DNA of 64,000 nucleotides. It comes from Plenodomus lindquistii (lineage: Eukaryota > Ascomycota > Dothideomycetes > Pleosporales > Leptosphaeriaceae). Positions 54,103 to 64,000 of this stretch are shown here, piece after piece; within the stretch, counting starts at the first letter, position 1, and each line of letters opens with the position of its first letter. The DNA is taken from NCBI GenBank assembly GCA_025504975.1, contig JANUWI010000001.1, positions 1,736,001 to 1,800,000 of the forward strand, read 5' to 3'. Position numbers and translations under genes: made by a program. The notes below the pieces were generated by a model. The model searched no databases. It had not been told where the DNA came from and saw only the letters and a list, made by a program, of their open reading frames with translations.

Positions 54103-55635
54103 ATGAAGTGGACTCCGTATATTGCACTCGCTGCGCCTGTCCTCGCACAGTACGAAGCGGCAGCGAAGCCATCGAAGCCCAAGCCAGACCACAAGAAGCT
54201 CGTCTCGCCCAAGGAATTGATCAAGAAAATCAAGCTTGACGACTTGCTTGCCGGATCCCAGAAGCTCCAGGATATTGCTGATGCGAATGATGGCAACCGT
54301 GCTTTCGGTGGTGCAGGTCACAATGCGACAACCGAATGGCTCTACCAGACCCTCCTGAAGACTGGTTACTACGACGTCTACAAGCAGCCCTTCGTTGAGC
54401 TGTTTACCGCCGCCACTGTCAGGACCACCGTCGCTGGTGCAGAGATTGCTGCCGACTACCTTACTTTCGGCCCGTCTGCTGAAGTGACAGGCGACCTAGT
54501 CAGAGTAAACAACCTGGGGTGCAACGCAACCGACTTCCCCGCTGGTGTCACGGGCAACATTGCTGTCATTTCCCGTGGTACCTGCACATTCGCTATCAAG
54601 GCCACTAACGCCAAAGCCGCCGGCGCTACAGGAGCAATTATTTACAACAATGTTCCTCTCCAATCGCTTTCCGGTACTCTTGGTGGTGAGGGCAATTATG
54701 CTCCTGTTGTTGGTGTGACCCAAGAGATCGGCAACACGCTTCTCTCCCAGATCGGCAATGGCACCGTCTCCGCCACCCTCTCCATCAACGCTATCCGCGA
54801 GAACCGCACGAATTACAATGTCATTGCTGAGACTAAGGAAGGTGATCATGATAATGTCCTTATGATTGGTGGTCACACCGATTCCGTGTTCGCTGGTCCC
54901 GGTATCAACGACGATGGCTCTGGAACCATAGGTTCTCTCGTTACTGCGCTCGCCCTTACCAAGTTCAAGGTCAAGAACGCAGTACGAATAGGCTTTTGGG
55001 GAGCTGAGGAGTATGGCAAGCTCGGCTCGTTCTATTACCTAAAGACTCTCAATGGAACATTAAGTGGTAGTGCTGCGGAAGCTGCTAAGATTCGGGCATA
55101 CCTCAACTTCGACATGATCGCCTCACCCAACTACGTCCTCGGCATCTACGACGGCAACGGCGACGCATTCAACTTCTCCGGCCCTGCTGGCTCTGATAAG
55201 ATCGAGCGCGACTTCGAGATCTTCTACGAGGAGCGTGGACTCCCTCACGTACCCTCCCTCTTCACCCTCCGCTCCGACTACGCGGCCTTCCTGGAAAACG
55301 GCATCCCCTCCGGCGGTCTCTTCACCGGTGCCGAAGTCCTCAAGACACCAGAAGAAGCCCAGCTCTTCGGCGGCGAGGCAGGAGTGGCGCTCGACCCCTG
55401 CTACCACCTTAAGTGCGACGACATTAACAACTTGGCACATGATGCGTATCTACTCAACACACAGAGCATTGCCAACAGTGTTGCCAAGTACGCTGTTAGC
55501 TTTGAGGGAATTCCAAGGGCGAATGCTACGCTTAGGAAGAGGAACGCGGAGACTAGCAGACTACTTGCGAGGTTTGACACTGGAGGACATGAGCATAATG
55601 GTCAGCCTTGCGGGTCCGGGAAGAACCTTGCTTAG
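54103..55635 (+). CDS. Secreted M28 aminopeptidase with PA domain
   Basis: Single exon, 510 aa from MKWTPYIALAAPVLA, a clear signal peptide; an upstream in-frame ATG at 54049 is less likely. A PA (protease-associated) insert spans roughly 130-240 (NIAVISRGTCTFAIKATNAK). Zinc ligands follow the M28A pattern: His258 and Asp260 in GGHTDS, Asp270 in NDDGSG, Glu302/Glu303 in GAEEYG, Asp in NFDMIASPN and His in DPCYHLKCDD. It resembles aminopeptidase Y/Lap2-type exopeptidases that release N-terminal residues outside the cell. Single-exon structure contrasts with the six-exon neighbour. Confidence 0.94.
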   Translation: MKWTPYIALAAPVLAQYEAAAKPSKPKPDHKKLVSPKELIKKIKLDDLLAGSQKLQDIADANDGNRAFGGAGHNATTEWLYQTLLKTGYYDVYKQPFVELFTAATVRTTVAGAEIAADYLTFGPSAEVTGDLVRVNNLGCNATDFPAGVTGNIAVISRGTCTFAIKATNAKAAGATGAIIYNNVPLQSLSGTLGGEGNYAPVVGVTQEIGNTLLSQIGNGTVSATLSINAIRENRTNYNVIAETKEGDHDNVLMIGGHTDSVFAGPGINDDGSGTIGSLVTALALTKFKVKNAVRIGFWGAEEYGKLGSFYYLKTLNGTLSGSAAEAAKIRAYLNFDMIASPNYVLGIYDGNGDAFNFSGPAGSDKIERDFEIFYEERGLPHVPSLFTLRSDYAAFLENGIPSGGLFTGAEVLKTPEEAQLFGGEAGVALDPCYHLKCDDINNLAHDAYLLNTQSIANSVAKYAVSFEGIPRANATLRKRNAETSRLLARFDTGGHEHNGQPCGSGKNLA

Positions 55636-57409
55636 ATGAGATGATAATATGTTGGGAGGAGGGATGATACCATGATTTGTAGCATATGAATGAAGACTAT
55701 TACAATATTACTTCATCCTTCCTTGACTTGGTGATGTTAGGTCTGAAGTGGAGACCCTGCCAGCTCTACTACGTAGTAGGCCACATGCCAAATTACACAG
55801 GAGGACAACGAACCATACGTACCTGCACTACATAGTCATATAGTGCTTAAATGATAGCCCAATAAACCCACTCACAGCTCTGGATCAGCTAATGCAGCTA
55901 TTCTTCCCCACCCTAGAACATACCCTATATTCAAGATTTATCTCGCAGTCTCACGATATACAACCTTCCCTCTTCCCCCAACCCAGAAACCGGCAATCCC
56001 CCAACGCCAGACAGTCAAATCAAGCTTCCCCAAGCCCCCGCCGACGCTACTTCCAGACTTTTCTCCATCGCGCCATGCGATGCGATGCAGGGACCAACGC
56101 TGATCGCAGCGGGAAGCTTAAGCTTGTGTGGGTTGGTTGGTGGGAAGTGCGGGTACCTTGATGGTTTGCGCGTGTGTACTTTTCTTGGCTTCGCATTCCG
56201 CTCGTCGTGTTTGAATGTATGATTGGACGTCAACGACGGGGTTTTGAAAAGCTTGGTAGCAGGTACGCAGGCACACAGGAGGGGCTGGGTAGGGCGGTGA
56301 GGTAGAAGAAGGGGTGAGAGAGGGATGGAGATGGAGAGACGTCGGAGGCAAATAACTGCATGAATACAATGGCATTGGCCTTAGCTGGCCATGTTTGATC
56401 CTTTTAGTACGGTATGAGTTTCTTGCGCTGCGAGAATGGCAACGTCGAACTGGCGTCCTTTTGGCAGGGCTTGAAGTGCAATAGTCTCTTGTCTTGAGTT
56501 GCTTGGCCTGAATGCACTACATGGCCACTCCTTTCTTACTGCTGGGCACGTAGATCTTCTATAGGGGTGGCTGAAGTCGCTTGAGGCGGCATATAAGGCT
56601 GTCAGTAATGGGATCGTGAAGGAGAGGAGTGGAATGGACAATGGCTAGGCCAGCAGCACCGTGTAGAGGTTGCTGGGCTTTGCCAATACCACGTGTGCAG
56701 ACTGGACCAAGGCGGTGGAGAAGAATGGCCTGAGATGTCAAAAGGGCTGGGAGTAAACGGAATAAGCTGCATTTCTAATTCTATGAGAAACTTCGTCAAT
56801 ATGATGATAAGGTGTCTTGGTCAACTATACAGTTGGTTAACTCGTGGGTGCCGAGCATACTTACTCAGTTTGGACATATAAATTTAGTATGCAAACTTAT
56901 GTGCCTCATCATCTGTAGAACTAACTAGCCCTCGTAGCGATGTACGAAATCTTGTCGTAGGCTGGTCTGTAGCCATGAATTTGCGTATCCATTTATGGTA
57001 TATCTATGTTGTTCCTCTGACGTCCTCGGAACAATGGCAAATGTACCAGTAGACGCCCTTCGTATGTGGCTGGACAAAAGCGCCGGCCGGCGCATCCGTA
57101 AAAGTGACATCTGTAAACCTGCTGGGGGGGCGCCTGCACATGTGAAGAATTGCGGGGATAAGCTTAAATATACGAACCAATGACGTTGGTGTGAAGTGAA
57201 GTCTAGGCCCACAGACCGCTTTGAGATTAGCGGTGTACATCATCATGCCGACGTCATTTGTGTACACAGCTCTAGCCACGCAGCTCCCTTAAAGACTTGA
57301 CTTTTCCAAAAGATTTCCGCACTATCACACCTTTCTCTCTTCAAAGATACCTAATTTCATTTCAATTGATTTCCTCCTTGTCAATTGAGCTCCACAACAC
57401 AACATCACA
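55636..57409. other. Intergenic region with ATF/CRE-like sites near the right end
   Basis: 1.77 kb without a recognised gene. Close to the mitochondrial-protein start it contains TGACGTC (57018), TGACGT with an adjacent CCAAT (57177-57186) and GACGTCA (57250), plus an A/T-rich TTAAATATA patch near 57.17 kb. Confidence 0.5.
57018..57256. promoter_or_regulatory. Cluster of three TGACGT (ATF/CRE-type) motifs
   Basis: TGACGTC at 57018-57024, TGACGT at 57181-57186 and GACGTCA at 57250-57256, within 400 bp upstream of the mitochondrial-protein gene. These fit the core of the CREB/ATF bZIP site TGACGTCA. A 6-mer core is expected about 0.4 times in this span on both strands. Confidence 0.45.
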
Positions 57410-58633
57410 ATGTTTTCAAGACAAGCAACCCAGAATGCGCGCTTCGCCGCTCGCTGTGCAGGCCGTCCAGCTGCTCGCGCGGTAAATCCCAGATTCCGCG
57501 CACAACAGCCTCGCTTCCAGTCTACCACTACTAGCAATGCTGGGACTGGGACACACGCCGCAGTTGGTGCCGTATCTGGTGCTGCTGCCGCTGTCATCGT
57601 CGGCTATGTTGCGTATAGGCAATCTGGCGTCCGCGATGTCGTCTCCGCGGCTCAGACTACCAAGAGCTACGTCAACACCGCCACTCAGAAGATCAAGGAG
57701 CAGACGCCCGAGCCCAACGAGGCCCTCGAATGGTTGCGCAACGCCGCCCAGAGCTACGCCGCCTTTATCCCCGGCGCCAAGGGCTACGTTGACTCTGCCT
57801 TCAACGACCTTGATGCCATCCGCGCGAAGCACGGCGATGAGGTCGACAAGATCGTCCGCGAGGCATACGACGAGATGCGCGAGATTCTCAACAAGGGTGA
57901 CATGAGCCTTGTCACCGCACACAAGACCTGGGATGTCATCACCAAGCACATGAGCCGCATCGGCGATCTTGCCGGCGACGCCTCGCAACAAATCATGGAC
58001 AACCACCCCCAGCTCAAGGAGAAGGTTGGCGGCAACATCGACAAGCTCAAGGAGTATGGTGACAAGTACGGCCCCGAGGCCAAGAAGGAGGTTGATCGGA
58101 CATGGCAGCAGATCAGCGATGTGGTCAAGACCGGCGTCAGCGCGTCCAACATCGAAAAGATCAAGAGCATCGTTCAAGAGAAGGTTGACAAGCTGAAGAA
58201 GCTCGGCGACGAGGCATGGGACAAGGGCATGGAGCAGGCCAAGCCCTACCTCGACAAGAACCCCCAGGTCAAGAAGCTCGTCGAGGAGAACGCCGATGCG
58301 CTTAAGGGCGGAGACGTGCAGCAGCTATATGAGCGCGTCAAGACCGCTGTCGAGAAGGGCGACACCGGCGACCTTGAGTCCTACGTCAAGAGTGCCACAA
58401 ACAAGGCCAAGGAGGCTGGTCTCGGTGACTACGAGCAATACATCAAAAAGATTCCCGGTGCCGACCAAATCATGCCAAAGTTGAGCCAACTCCAGGAGGC
58501 AGCTTCCAAGCACGGCGATGAGGCACAAAATATCCTCAAGGCCACTGTCTCTGAGATCACCGACATCCTCAAGAAGAGGGGTGACGAGGCGGCAAAGCTT
58601 GCGGAGAAGGCCAAGGAGGACTCGAAGAAATAG
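57410..58633 (+). CDS. Mitochondrial amphipathic-helix protein, function unknown
   Basis: Single exon, 407 aa. The N-terminus MFSRQATQNARFAARCAGR and following Arg/Ala/Ser-rich stretch (to ~40) is a strong mitochondrial presequence. A Gly/Ala-rich hydrophobic segment, AAVGAVSGAAAAVIVGYVAYR, is a likely single membrane span. The remaining ~330 residues are long amphipathic helices full of Lys, Asp, Glu and Ala (GNIDKLKEYGDKYGPEAKK, VQEKVDKLKKLGDEAWDKG), with apolipoprotein- or LEA-like periodicity. I recognise it as a fungal hypothetical mitochondrial protein only. Codon bias (AAG, GCC, CTC, GAG) suggests good expression. The promoter has three TGACGT motifs. Confidence 0.82.
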   Translation: MFSRQATQNARFAARCAGRPAARAVNPRFRAQQPRFQSTTTSNAGTGTHAAVGAVSGAAAAVIVGYVAYRQSGVRDVVSAAQTTKSYVNTATQKIKEQTPEPNEALEWLRNAAQSYAAFIPGAKGYVDSAFNDLDAIRAKHGDEVDKIVREAYDEMREILNKGDMSLVTAHKTWDVITKHMSRIGDLAGDASQQIMDNHPQLKEKVGGNIDKLKEYGDKYGPEAKKEVDRTWQQISDVVKTGVSASNIEKIKSIVQEKVDKLKKLGDEAWDKGMEQAKPYLDKNPQVKKLVEENADALKGGDVQQLYERVKTAVEKGDTGDLESYVKSATNKAKEAGLGDYEQYIKKIPGADQIMPKLSQLQEAASKHGDEAQNILKATVSEITDILKKRGDEAAKLAEKAKEDSKK

Positions 58634-59138
58634 AGTCTTGATGGAGGGAGATGTAATTTTAATGACTACCCGAGTGTACGATAGTGCATAGCTGGCGTTG
58701 ATCGCATGGATAGCGAAAGTAATGACATTGATCATGATCAGGATTTCTTGCCTTGTTGTTGGTATGCTGTGGAGAGTGTGATGCTCTTGTGTATGGCCAC
58801 TGCTCTAACTGAGCATGCCACCATGACAATCGTGCGAAGTGTTGTCCAGACGGCGGCTTGAGTGCCGTGCTTGCAGAGTCCTGGACACCCGCTCTCGACT
58901 ATGCAACGTAAGATCTGGTTGTATACTTTCGACGTTGTTCCTATAAGTTCCCCATGCCAGTTGGCAACCAAAGATGTGCTGTCTGGTCCAAACCGTACTC
59001 TGGAAGACTTTCTAAGGTTTGCAGGGCGAGAGCCTCGTGTTATAAACGGTGACGTGCGCAGTGGTCAAAGTCGTCAAGCGTGTCTATTTCCGCTACTGGA
59101 TTGTTATATACATGGCTGATGAGTAAAAAGGACCCTTG
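58634..59138. other. Intergenic region between convergent genes
   Basis: 505 bp between the 3' ends of the mitochondrial gene and the Zn2Cys6 gene. Read on the minus strand, it contains no continuation of the regulator's middle homology region. Confidence 0.55.
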
Positions 59139-60601
59139 TCACCAGGAAAATGACTGTTGGAGGGGTTTTGGGTCAGTGGGGCCTGCCTTTCGAATCGCCG
59201 AGAAGATAAGAAGTAATTGCGCTGCCTCGACGCCGCCAAACTCTTGCCAGAATGTGGAAGTGGATGCTTGTTGCATCGCCAACTCGTAGCATGTGTCCAT
59301 GAGAGCGTTTGTTGGCTCGGGCGAGTCTTTGATACGTACCTTCATCGCAACAGCCATCGCAAGGAAGACGTGGAACCGCGCCATTGACGGTGACGCTGGC
59401 ATTTCTATTGCAACAGTGCGTTGGATGTTTGGGTAGACAGTCTCGCAGAATTGGCTGAACAGCGAGGGGGAGATGGAATAAGAACCATATTCGAGAGACT
59501 CAACGTAGTGCACGAATTCAGAAGTGAGTGTTTCAGCTTCGAAACGGCTGGGAATTGGGGTGGTAGCGAGAGCACGGCTTCGATCTGTGAAGCTCGACCG
59601 TGAGGAAGTGGGTCCTGGGCTTTCCGTGTGCCGTGCTGCGAATATACCTTGTCGAGGAAGACGTGGCGCGGGTGCTAGTGGCAGTATGTCGTCCTCGACT
59701 TCAGGAATGGGTGACATTGTTTGCTCCTCGCTATCAAGTGATAACGATGAAGCGGATGTCCGTCTTGAGTGACCTCTGCTGCTCACCGTTGCAGGTTGTA
59801 GGTGGCTAGAACTGGCCTGATTCATAAATTCCCATGATTCGGCTGTATTTGACTCCATGGGTGATGCAAACGATTTCATGCTGGATTTGTATTGCGGTCG
59901 GTTGGCGTACTGTGGTGTCGCTGAGGTGGATGACATATCAGGACTCGAGGCCCGTGTAGTACCTGACCATAATGAAGGTACTGGAGAATTCGGTACCAGT
60001 TGTGGGAAAGGCTCACATTGATCGATAGCAATAGACGGCATACTGCTGCTAGCTGAGAAGCTGCCAAGATCCAAGTCGTCTGCTGTAAACGACGCAGGAA
60101 TGCTTGCGTCCAGATTGAGATGTGGAGAAGGAATTGGCCAGTCGAACGAGGTAGGGGTGGAAGCGATGAGACTTTGGTCGATCGTTTCCATGCCATGCAT
60201 GGGTGCATTCACATGTGCAGCAAGTTGCGACTCCAAGTGCTTTATTCGGCCTTCGAGTGCTTCACGGTGTTCACTGGTCAATGGTAAGCATGATCAGGTG
60301 ATGGCGCATTGACGCAACATGGGACTGCTACTGACGATGCTACTACATCTCGAGGTTTCTGCGTTCTCACACATTGTAATGTGAAGCGCTTACACGTCGA
60401 ACATGGTGTTTCTCCGTCACATCTAATCTTGCGTCGGCGGCAACGTTCACACGCATTGGACACCGACTTGCGGCGAGGATGCCAGTCCTTGACAGCGCTG
60501 GGGGAGAAAGTAGCAGGCCCTTCGCCAGCAGGCAATGATGCTTTGCTTCTGTTAGTGTTGTCTCTTTTTGAACGTCGAGCAGACATACTGAAGGGGCACA
60601 T
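59139..60601 (-). CDS. Zn2Cys6 transcription factor with short C-terminus
   Basis: Two exons on the minus strand, 60336-60601 and 59139-60273 (466 aa). The binuclear zinc cluster is complete at residues 51-77 (C-X2-C-X6-C-X5-C-X2-C-X6-C, CERCRRRKIRC...), followed by a short coiled coil, HREALEGRIKHLESQL. The middle is Ser-rich. The last ~120 residues begin the fungal middle homology region (FCETVYPNIQRTVAIEM, FHVFLAMAVAMKVRIKD, TFWQEFGGVEAAQLLLIFSA) and then stop at QQSFSW, well short of the usual ~250-residue region. The splice join uses GTCAGT. No ATG precedes 60601 in frame; M6 is an alternative. It is divergent in orientation from nothing nearby: the FAD oxidase downstream reads the same way. 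Confidence 0.8.
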
Positions 60602-61526
60602 GTCGAGTCTTGCTGTCGAGGATTCCGCGCCGGCTAAGGAAGATTCCGTATTGGCGCTCAAGGGTGGTGAAAGGGCGGACGGTGGTCGTGAGACGGCCTC
60701 GTGAGAAGCGTCAGCAGAGCGGAGGGCGAGAATGGTGTTTGTTTTAGACGTCGCCAGGCATGGCAGTGACAGACTGAATAAGGGTGACTAATCGTGTGTT
60801 CCTGCCTCAGTGAGAAAGCTGGGGCAGGTGCGACACAGTTGCCAGACAGTTTGGGCCTCACCAATCCCCTGCGACACGCCGCATCGTGCCATGCACACTT
60901 CCCCTTCTCATTCGCGCGGCCCTGCGACGACAAGGTTATGCGTGTCGCATCGACTTTCCCTGTTGCCCTCAATCTCTTGGGAAGCCGGGCCCATGTGACA
61001 GGGGCGCTCAGCGGAGACGCGGCCGCACTCCGCTCGTGCAGCAGAAGCGTCGCATCGGCGGCATCGTCTCTCCGCCCTCGGCATATCTTGAAGACATCGC
61101 GACGCGCCAAAGGGCGGGCTTTGCGGGCATTTCCCCGTGTGCTCGTCGCATCGACTTCTGCATTGCCGCGACCTGTGTTTTGAGCAGCATTGTGGGGCGT
61201 TAGGGTAACGTATTTGACGCTCTCCACCTGAACGGGCTGACTTCAAAACAACACGACGCATTTCTCCATGTCGCACCCTGACTCAAGGACAACAAGGCAT
61301 TCAACCGTGCCTGGGCAGAGCAAGCGCTGTGGATGATGGCAACGCGTCCCTAGTTTCGATGGTCATTGTTCCGCGGAATATGACGCCAGCACTTGCAACA
61401 CGACACCAGAGCACAGCAAGTGGAAGTCGACCTTCAAAGAAGGTACGCTTGCTTTGTATTAGGACGAGTATATGTTAATTATTTACAGAGAATGGTTCTC
61501 CACTCATGCTCGAGCAGGTCCGCCTT
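60602..61526. other. Regulator promoter and 3' flank of the FAD oxidase
   Basis: 925 bp. A 189-codon minus-strand open frame is Arg/Ala/Pro-rich and overlaps the regulator's upstream region; it has no family-like content and is treated as chance. Confidence 0.5.
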
Positions 61527-63613
61527 TCAAACGCGGCAAAGTGGGCCATCCGTCGACTGTACCCCAACGATGCCCCTGTCATCGATCGCCCAGCCCTCGG
61601 TACCAACACCATGGTGGACGTAAAACAGCATGTTGGGATCGTATTTCTGCTTGATCTTCTGCAGCCTGGGATAGTTCTCGCCCCAGAATGACTGCTGCCA
61701 ATCTGGCTCCGCAATGTCCGCTTCGTTACCGTAAGCGCCAGAGGTAGGGGTAACTTTCCGGAGAGGCCCCAAGACTTGTGTAGTGAGCTGCTCCACGCCT
61801 GCCTTCCAGCCAGCTGCCGTCAAATCGCTGATTGAGTTGATTGCGACGATCATACTCTCCTCAGTGCGAAACGCTGGGTTGACCGAGTTGATACCCTTCT
61901 GCGACTGCTCAGCGGGGCGCTGGTGGTAGATGTTCAACATCATTGCGTTCTCCACTGCATTTCTCAAAGCAGCAAAAGTCTGGTTGCGAATCTCGGCAGT
62001 TGCCCAATTCTCAGTCGGGACCATGCGGTTTCCAGGTGTTGCACCTGCTCCACCAACGTAGTAGTTTAGTGGGGCAAATGTGGCCTGATACGCAGGGTAG
62101 AAGCTATCGTAATGGGTCGTGTTGGCGTTGAGGGTGATACCCAGCTCGGTACACTTCTCATAAAATGGCTTGATCAAGGTCTCGTACTCTTCGATGGTCT
62201 TGTCGGTTGCGAAAAATGGTGCCATGGACCAAAGGTAGGTTTCAGGGGCCAACTTCATCAAAGAGAAATATGAGTAGGTCTTCGCCTCATTGTAAGCGGG
62301 AACCTGATCCCAGAAGAACTGGAAAGCTTCCCAGAATTTTGCCGATGAGACAGTCTCGGAGGTCATTAATGTCCAACTGGTGACAGTGACCGGTACTTTG
62401 CGGTGAACTTTGACAACGGCAGATGTGATTATGCCAAATGTACCGCCGCCACCACCGAGCATTGCCCAGTACAAGTCGCTGTTCACTGTTGGTGTAGCGG
62501 TCACAAAGCGTCCGCTGGCAAGAACGACTTCGAGAGCAACAACTTGATCAGCTCCGACGCCGAAAAGCTGCATGAGAGGAGAATGGCCTCCACCGGTTGA
62601 GTAGCCCCCGAAAACGCCTACAGTCTGTACAATATCAGCTTGTCTCCTTTTGTTACTCACAATATCTACTTACCGGGCAGATACCAGCAATCGCTGAGAC
62701 ACCGTACTTGTCGGCCGCTTGGTAGAGCTCGAATCCTTGGACGCCAGCCCCCACCTTGAAAACAGGACCAGAGTACGAAGAGCTCTTGTAGTTCTCGACA
62801 TACTGAATGTCTTTCAAACTGTGTGTCCACACGCTCAGCGCGCCTTTACCGACCGAACGGCCATTGTAATCATGTCCAGTATTACGAACGACCAGACGGA
62901 GATTTAGTGTGCGCGCGAAGTTCACGGCCAACTGGATTTGCGCAACATTTTCGATCTTAACAGCGTACTCTGCGTATCCACCCTGAGTGCATGTGCCGTT
63001 CGCGAGATCGCCCGAGGCTGGAATCGGACATGTCATGCCATAGTACAGTGGGTTCATTAGAGCGCCGTTATCTTCGTAGCTGCAAACGTCAGTAATGTTC
63101 CCAGAACTCTACAGGCTTCACATACTAGAGCTCCTCAGTATCGAAATTCTGGATAAGCGACGCACACTTTGCCGCATCGTAGTTGTTGTACTCCGAGTCC
63201 TTGTAGCAAGGCGAACCGATTGGAACAACCTTTTCAAGAGCTCCACCCGAAAGCAAATCGAAAACGCCCCAAAAAATCTTTCCCGGATACAAAGGATCTC
63301 CGGGCATGGTCTTACAACGCAGGGATCGACGAGTACGGCGCGTGCGGGCACTCAACGTAGACTCCTCGCTGTCCTCGAACGCGAAGAGCGGCACGTAGTC
63401 GGCGAGCTCTGGGTTTGCATTCAACTCGGCAATGACATTGTCCGTCAATTGCACAGTTTCGACATCGAACAGAGGCACATTCGCCGATGTGGCATCGCTG
63501 GCGATAGTCTCCACAGCAGGTGTAATCGAAGAAGTGAACGAAGGAGCGACAGACTCTTGTGCTGTTGCAAGAGCGGCGTACGCCAGAACAAAAGTGAGCG
63601 AGTTGGACAACAT
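61527..63613 (-). CDS. Secreted BBE-type FAD-linked oxidoreductase
   Basis: Three exons on the minus strand: 63126-63613, 62674-63079, 61527-62624 (663 aa). The signal peptide is MLSNSLTFVLAYAALATA. A ~75-residue acidic/hydrophobic extension ending in RTRRTRR precedes the CKTMPGDPLYPG start typical of fungal members. FAD attachment looks bicovalent: His232 in NTGHDYNGRS and Cys297 in GICPTVGVFGGYSTGGGHS, with an intron directly after Pro298. GGGGGTFGIITSAVVKVH and the BBE ending NYPRLQKIKQKYDPNMLFYV complete the PCMH-like fold. The family oxidises alcohols, sugars and alkaloids (e.g. isoamyl alcohol oxidase and 6-hydroxynicotine oxidase relatives); the substrate is unknown. RTRRTRR could be a Kex2-type processing site. 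Confidence 0.93.
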
Positions 63614-64000
63614 GTCGAGCGGAGAAGCTACCAGGAACCTGGTGGATGGAAGACGACCGAGGTATGTAACCTAAGCTGCCACGTTCTCACGCTTCCTATG
63701 CCATCTTATACGACGAGCTGTGAGCGACGTCGCACGGCGAATAAAGCTAAAGCATCGGCAGATATCTTCCGCATGCGTGAACGTATTGGGTGAGGCTTAG
63801 GAACGACAGAAATGGTGTGAGGGCAGCTATCAGGGCCCCGCAGGCCGGGCGAGATGAGTGCTCTCAAGACAGGAACAACCGTTCCGGGCAAGGCCCCGTT
63901 GACCAGGGAGCGGACTTGCTTGCTCTAAGGCGTCCACCTTCATTCGATCGGTTACAAATTGCTTGGACAAGACTGCGCGAAGGATGTAATCCTTCGACTG
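63614..64000. other. Right-edge promoter region of the FAD oxidase
   Basis: 387 bp upstream of the oxidase start; a 61-codon minus-strand frame is not supported. Any neighbouring gene lies outside the window. Confidence 0.5.

Noticed and set aside
57416..58177. 253-codon minus-strand frame opposite the mitochondrial protein gene
   Set aside because: Antisense shadow of strongly biased codons; its Leu/Val/Asp-rich text has no family-like pattern.
60658..61227. 189-codon minus-strand frame upstream of the Zn2Cys6 gene
   Set aside because: Low-complexity Arg/Ala/Pro text overlapping the regulator's upstream region; no start or family evidence.
1..64000. tRNA, rRNA, telomere repeats and transposons
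   Set aside because: I looked by eye for B-box-like sequences, TTAGGG arrays, terminal repeats and transposase or reverse-transcriptase motifs and found none I could support. tRNAscan-SE and RepeatMasker runs would be decisive.

Overview
The window is nuclear DNA of a filamentous ascomycete (Pezizomycotina). Reasons: about two dozen well-spaced genes on both strands, short introns (mostly 47-110 nt) with GT(A/C)NGT donors and CTAAC/CTAAT-like branch points, a Zn2Cys6 regulator, a GH67 alpha-glucuronidase, secreted fungal peptidases and a fungal STAND-type N-terminal domain. Protein style suggests Dothideomycetes/Pleosporales, but this is an inference from reading, not from a search. Apart from a few microsatellites I see no transposon, no AT-rich RIP island, no tRNA or rRNA and no CRISPR-like array.

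Layout. 0.4-5.3 kb: survival factor Svf1 (-) divergent from a Hal4/Sat4-type protein kinase (+). 5.3-8.6 kb: long gene-poor stretch with simple repeats and a strong G-quadruplex motif. 8.6-18.6 kb: housekeeping block with a membrane-anchored GNAT acetyltransferase, a hidden three-exon MOZART1 gene, a 149-aa hypothetical protein, a CCDC25-family protein, a DUF1763/LYR-like protein divergent from a large DUF2293 protein, and the Fe-S scaffold NBP35. 18.9-32.4 kb: PhoD-like phosphatase, TesB-type thioesterase, LAT amino-acid transporter, POT/PTR2 peptide transporter and secreted dipeptidyl-peptidase V. The last three together look like a small peptide-uptake neighbourhood.

34.9-45.1 kb: F-box-like cysteine-rich protein, a 73-aa secreted cysteine-rich protein, an aldehyde dehydrogenase, a STAND-N/ankyrin protein and the xylanolytic alpha-glucuronidase aguA, whose promoter carries TATA and XlnR-type motifs. 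46.7-58.6 kb: a coiled-coil hypothetical protein, a HAD phosphatase with a 9-nt first exon and strong codon bias, a secreted LVIVD/choice-of-anchor-B protein, a secreted M28 aminopeptidase and a mitochondrial helical protein. 59.1-63.6 kb: a C-terminally short Zn2Cys6 factor and a secreted bicovalent-FAD BBE oxidase, near the right edge.

Most genes are multi-exon. Exon joins below were built by hand from splice consensus and reading-frame continuity, and all joins listed keep phase. The least expected points are the SUMO-interaction-like motifs in the DUF2293 protein, the Asp-to-Ser change at the expected catalytic position of the thioesterase, the truncated regulator, the STAND-type sensor with no NTPase, and the secreted cysteine-rich peptide.
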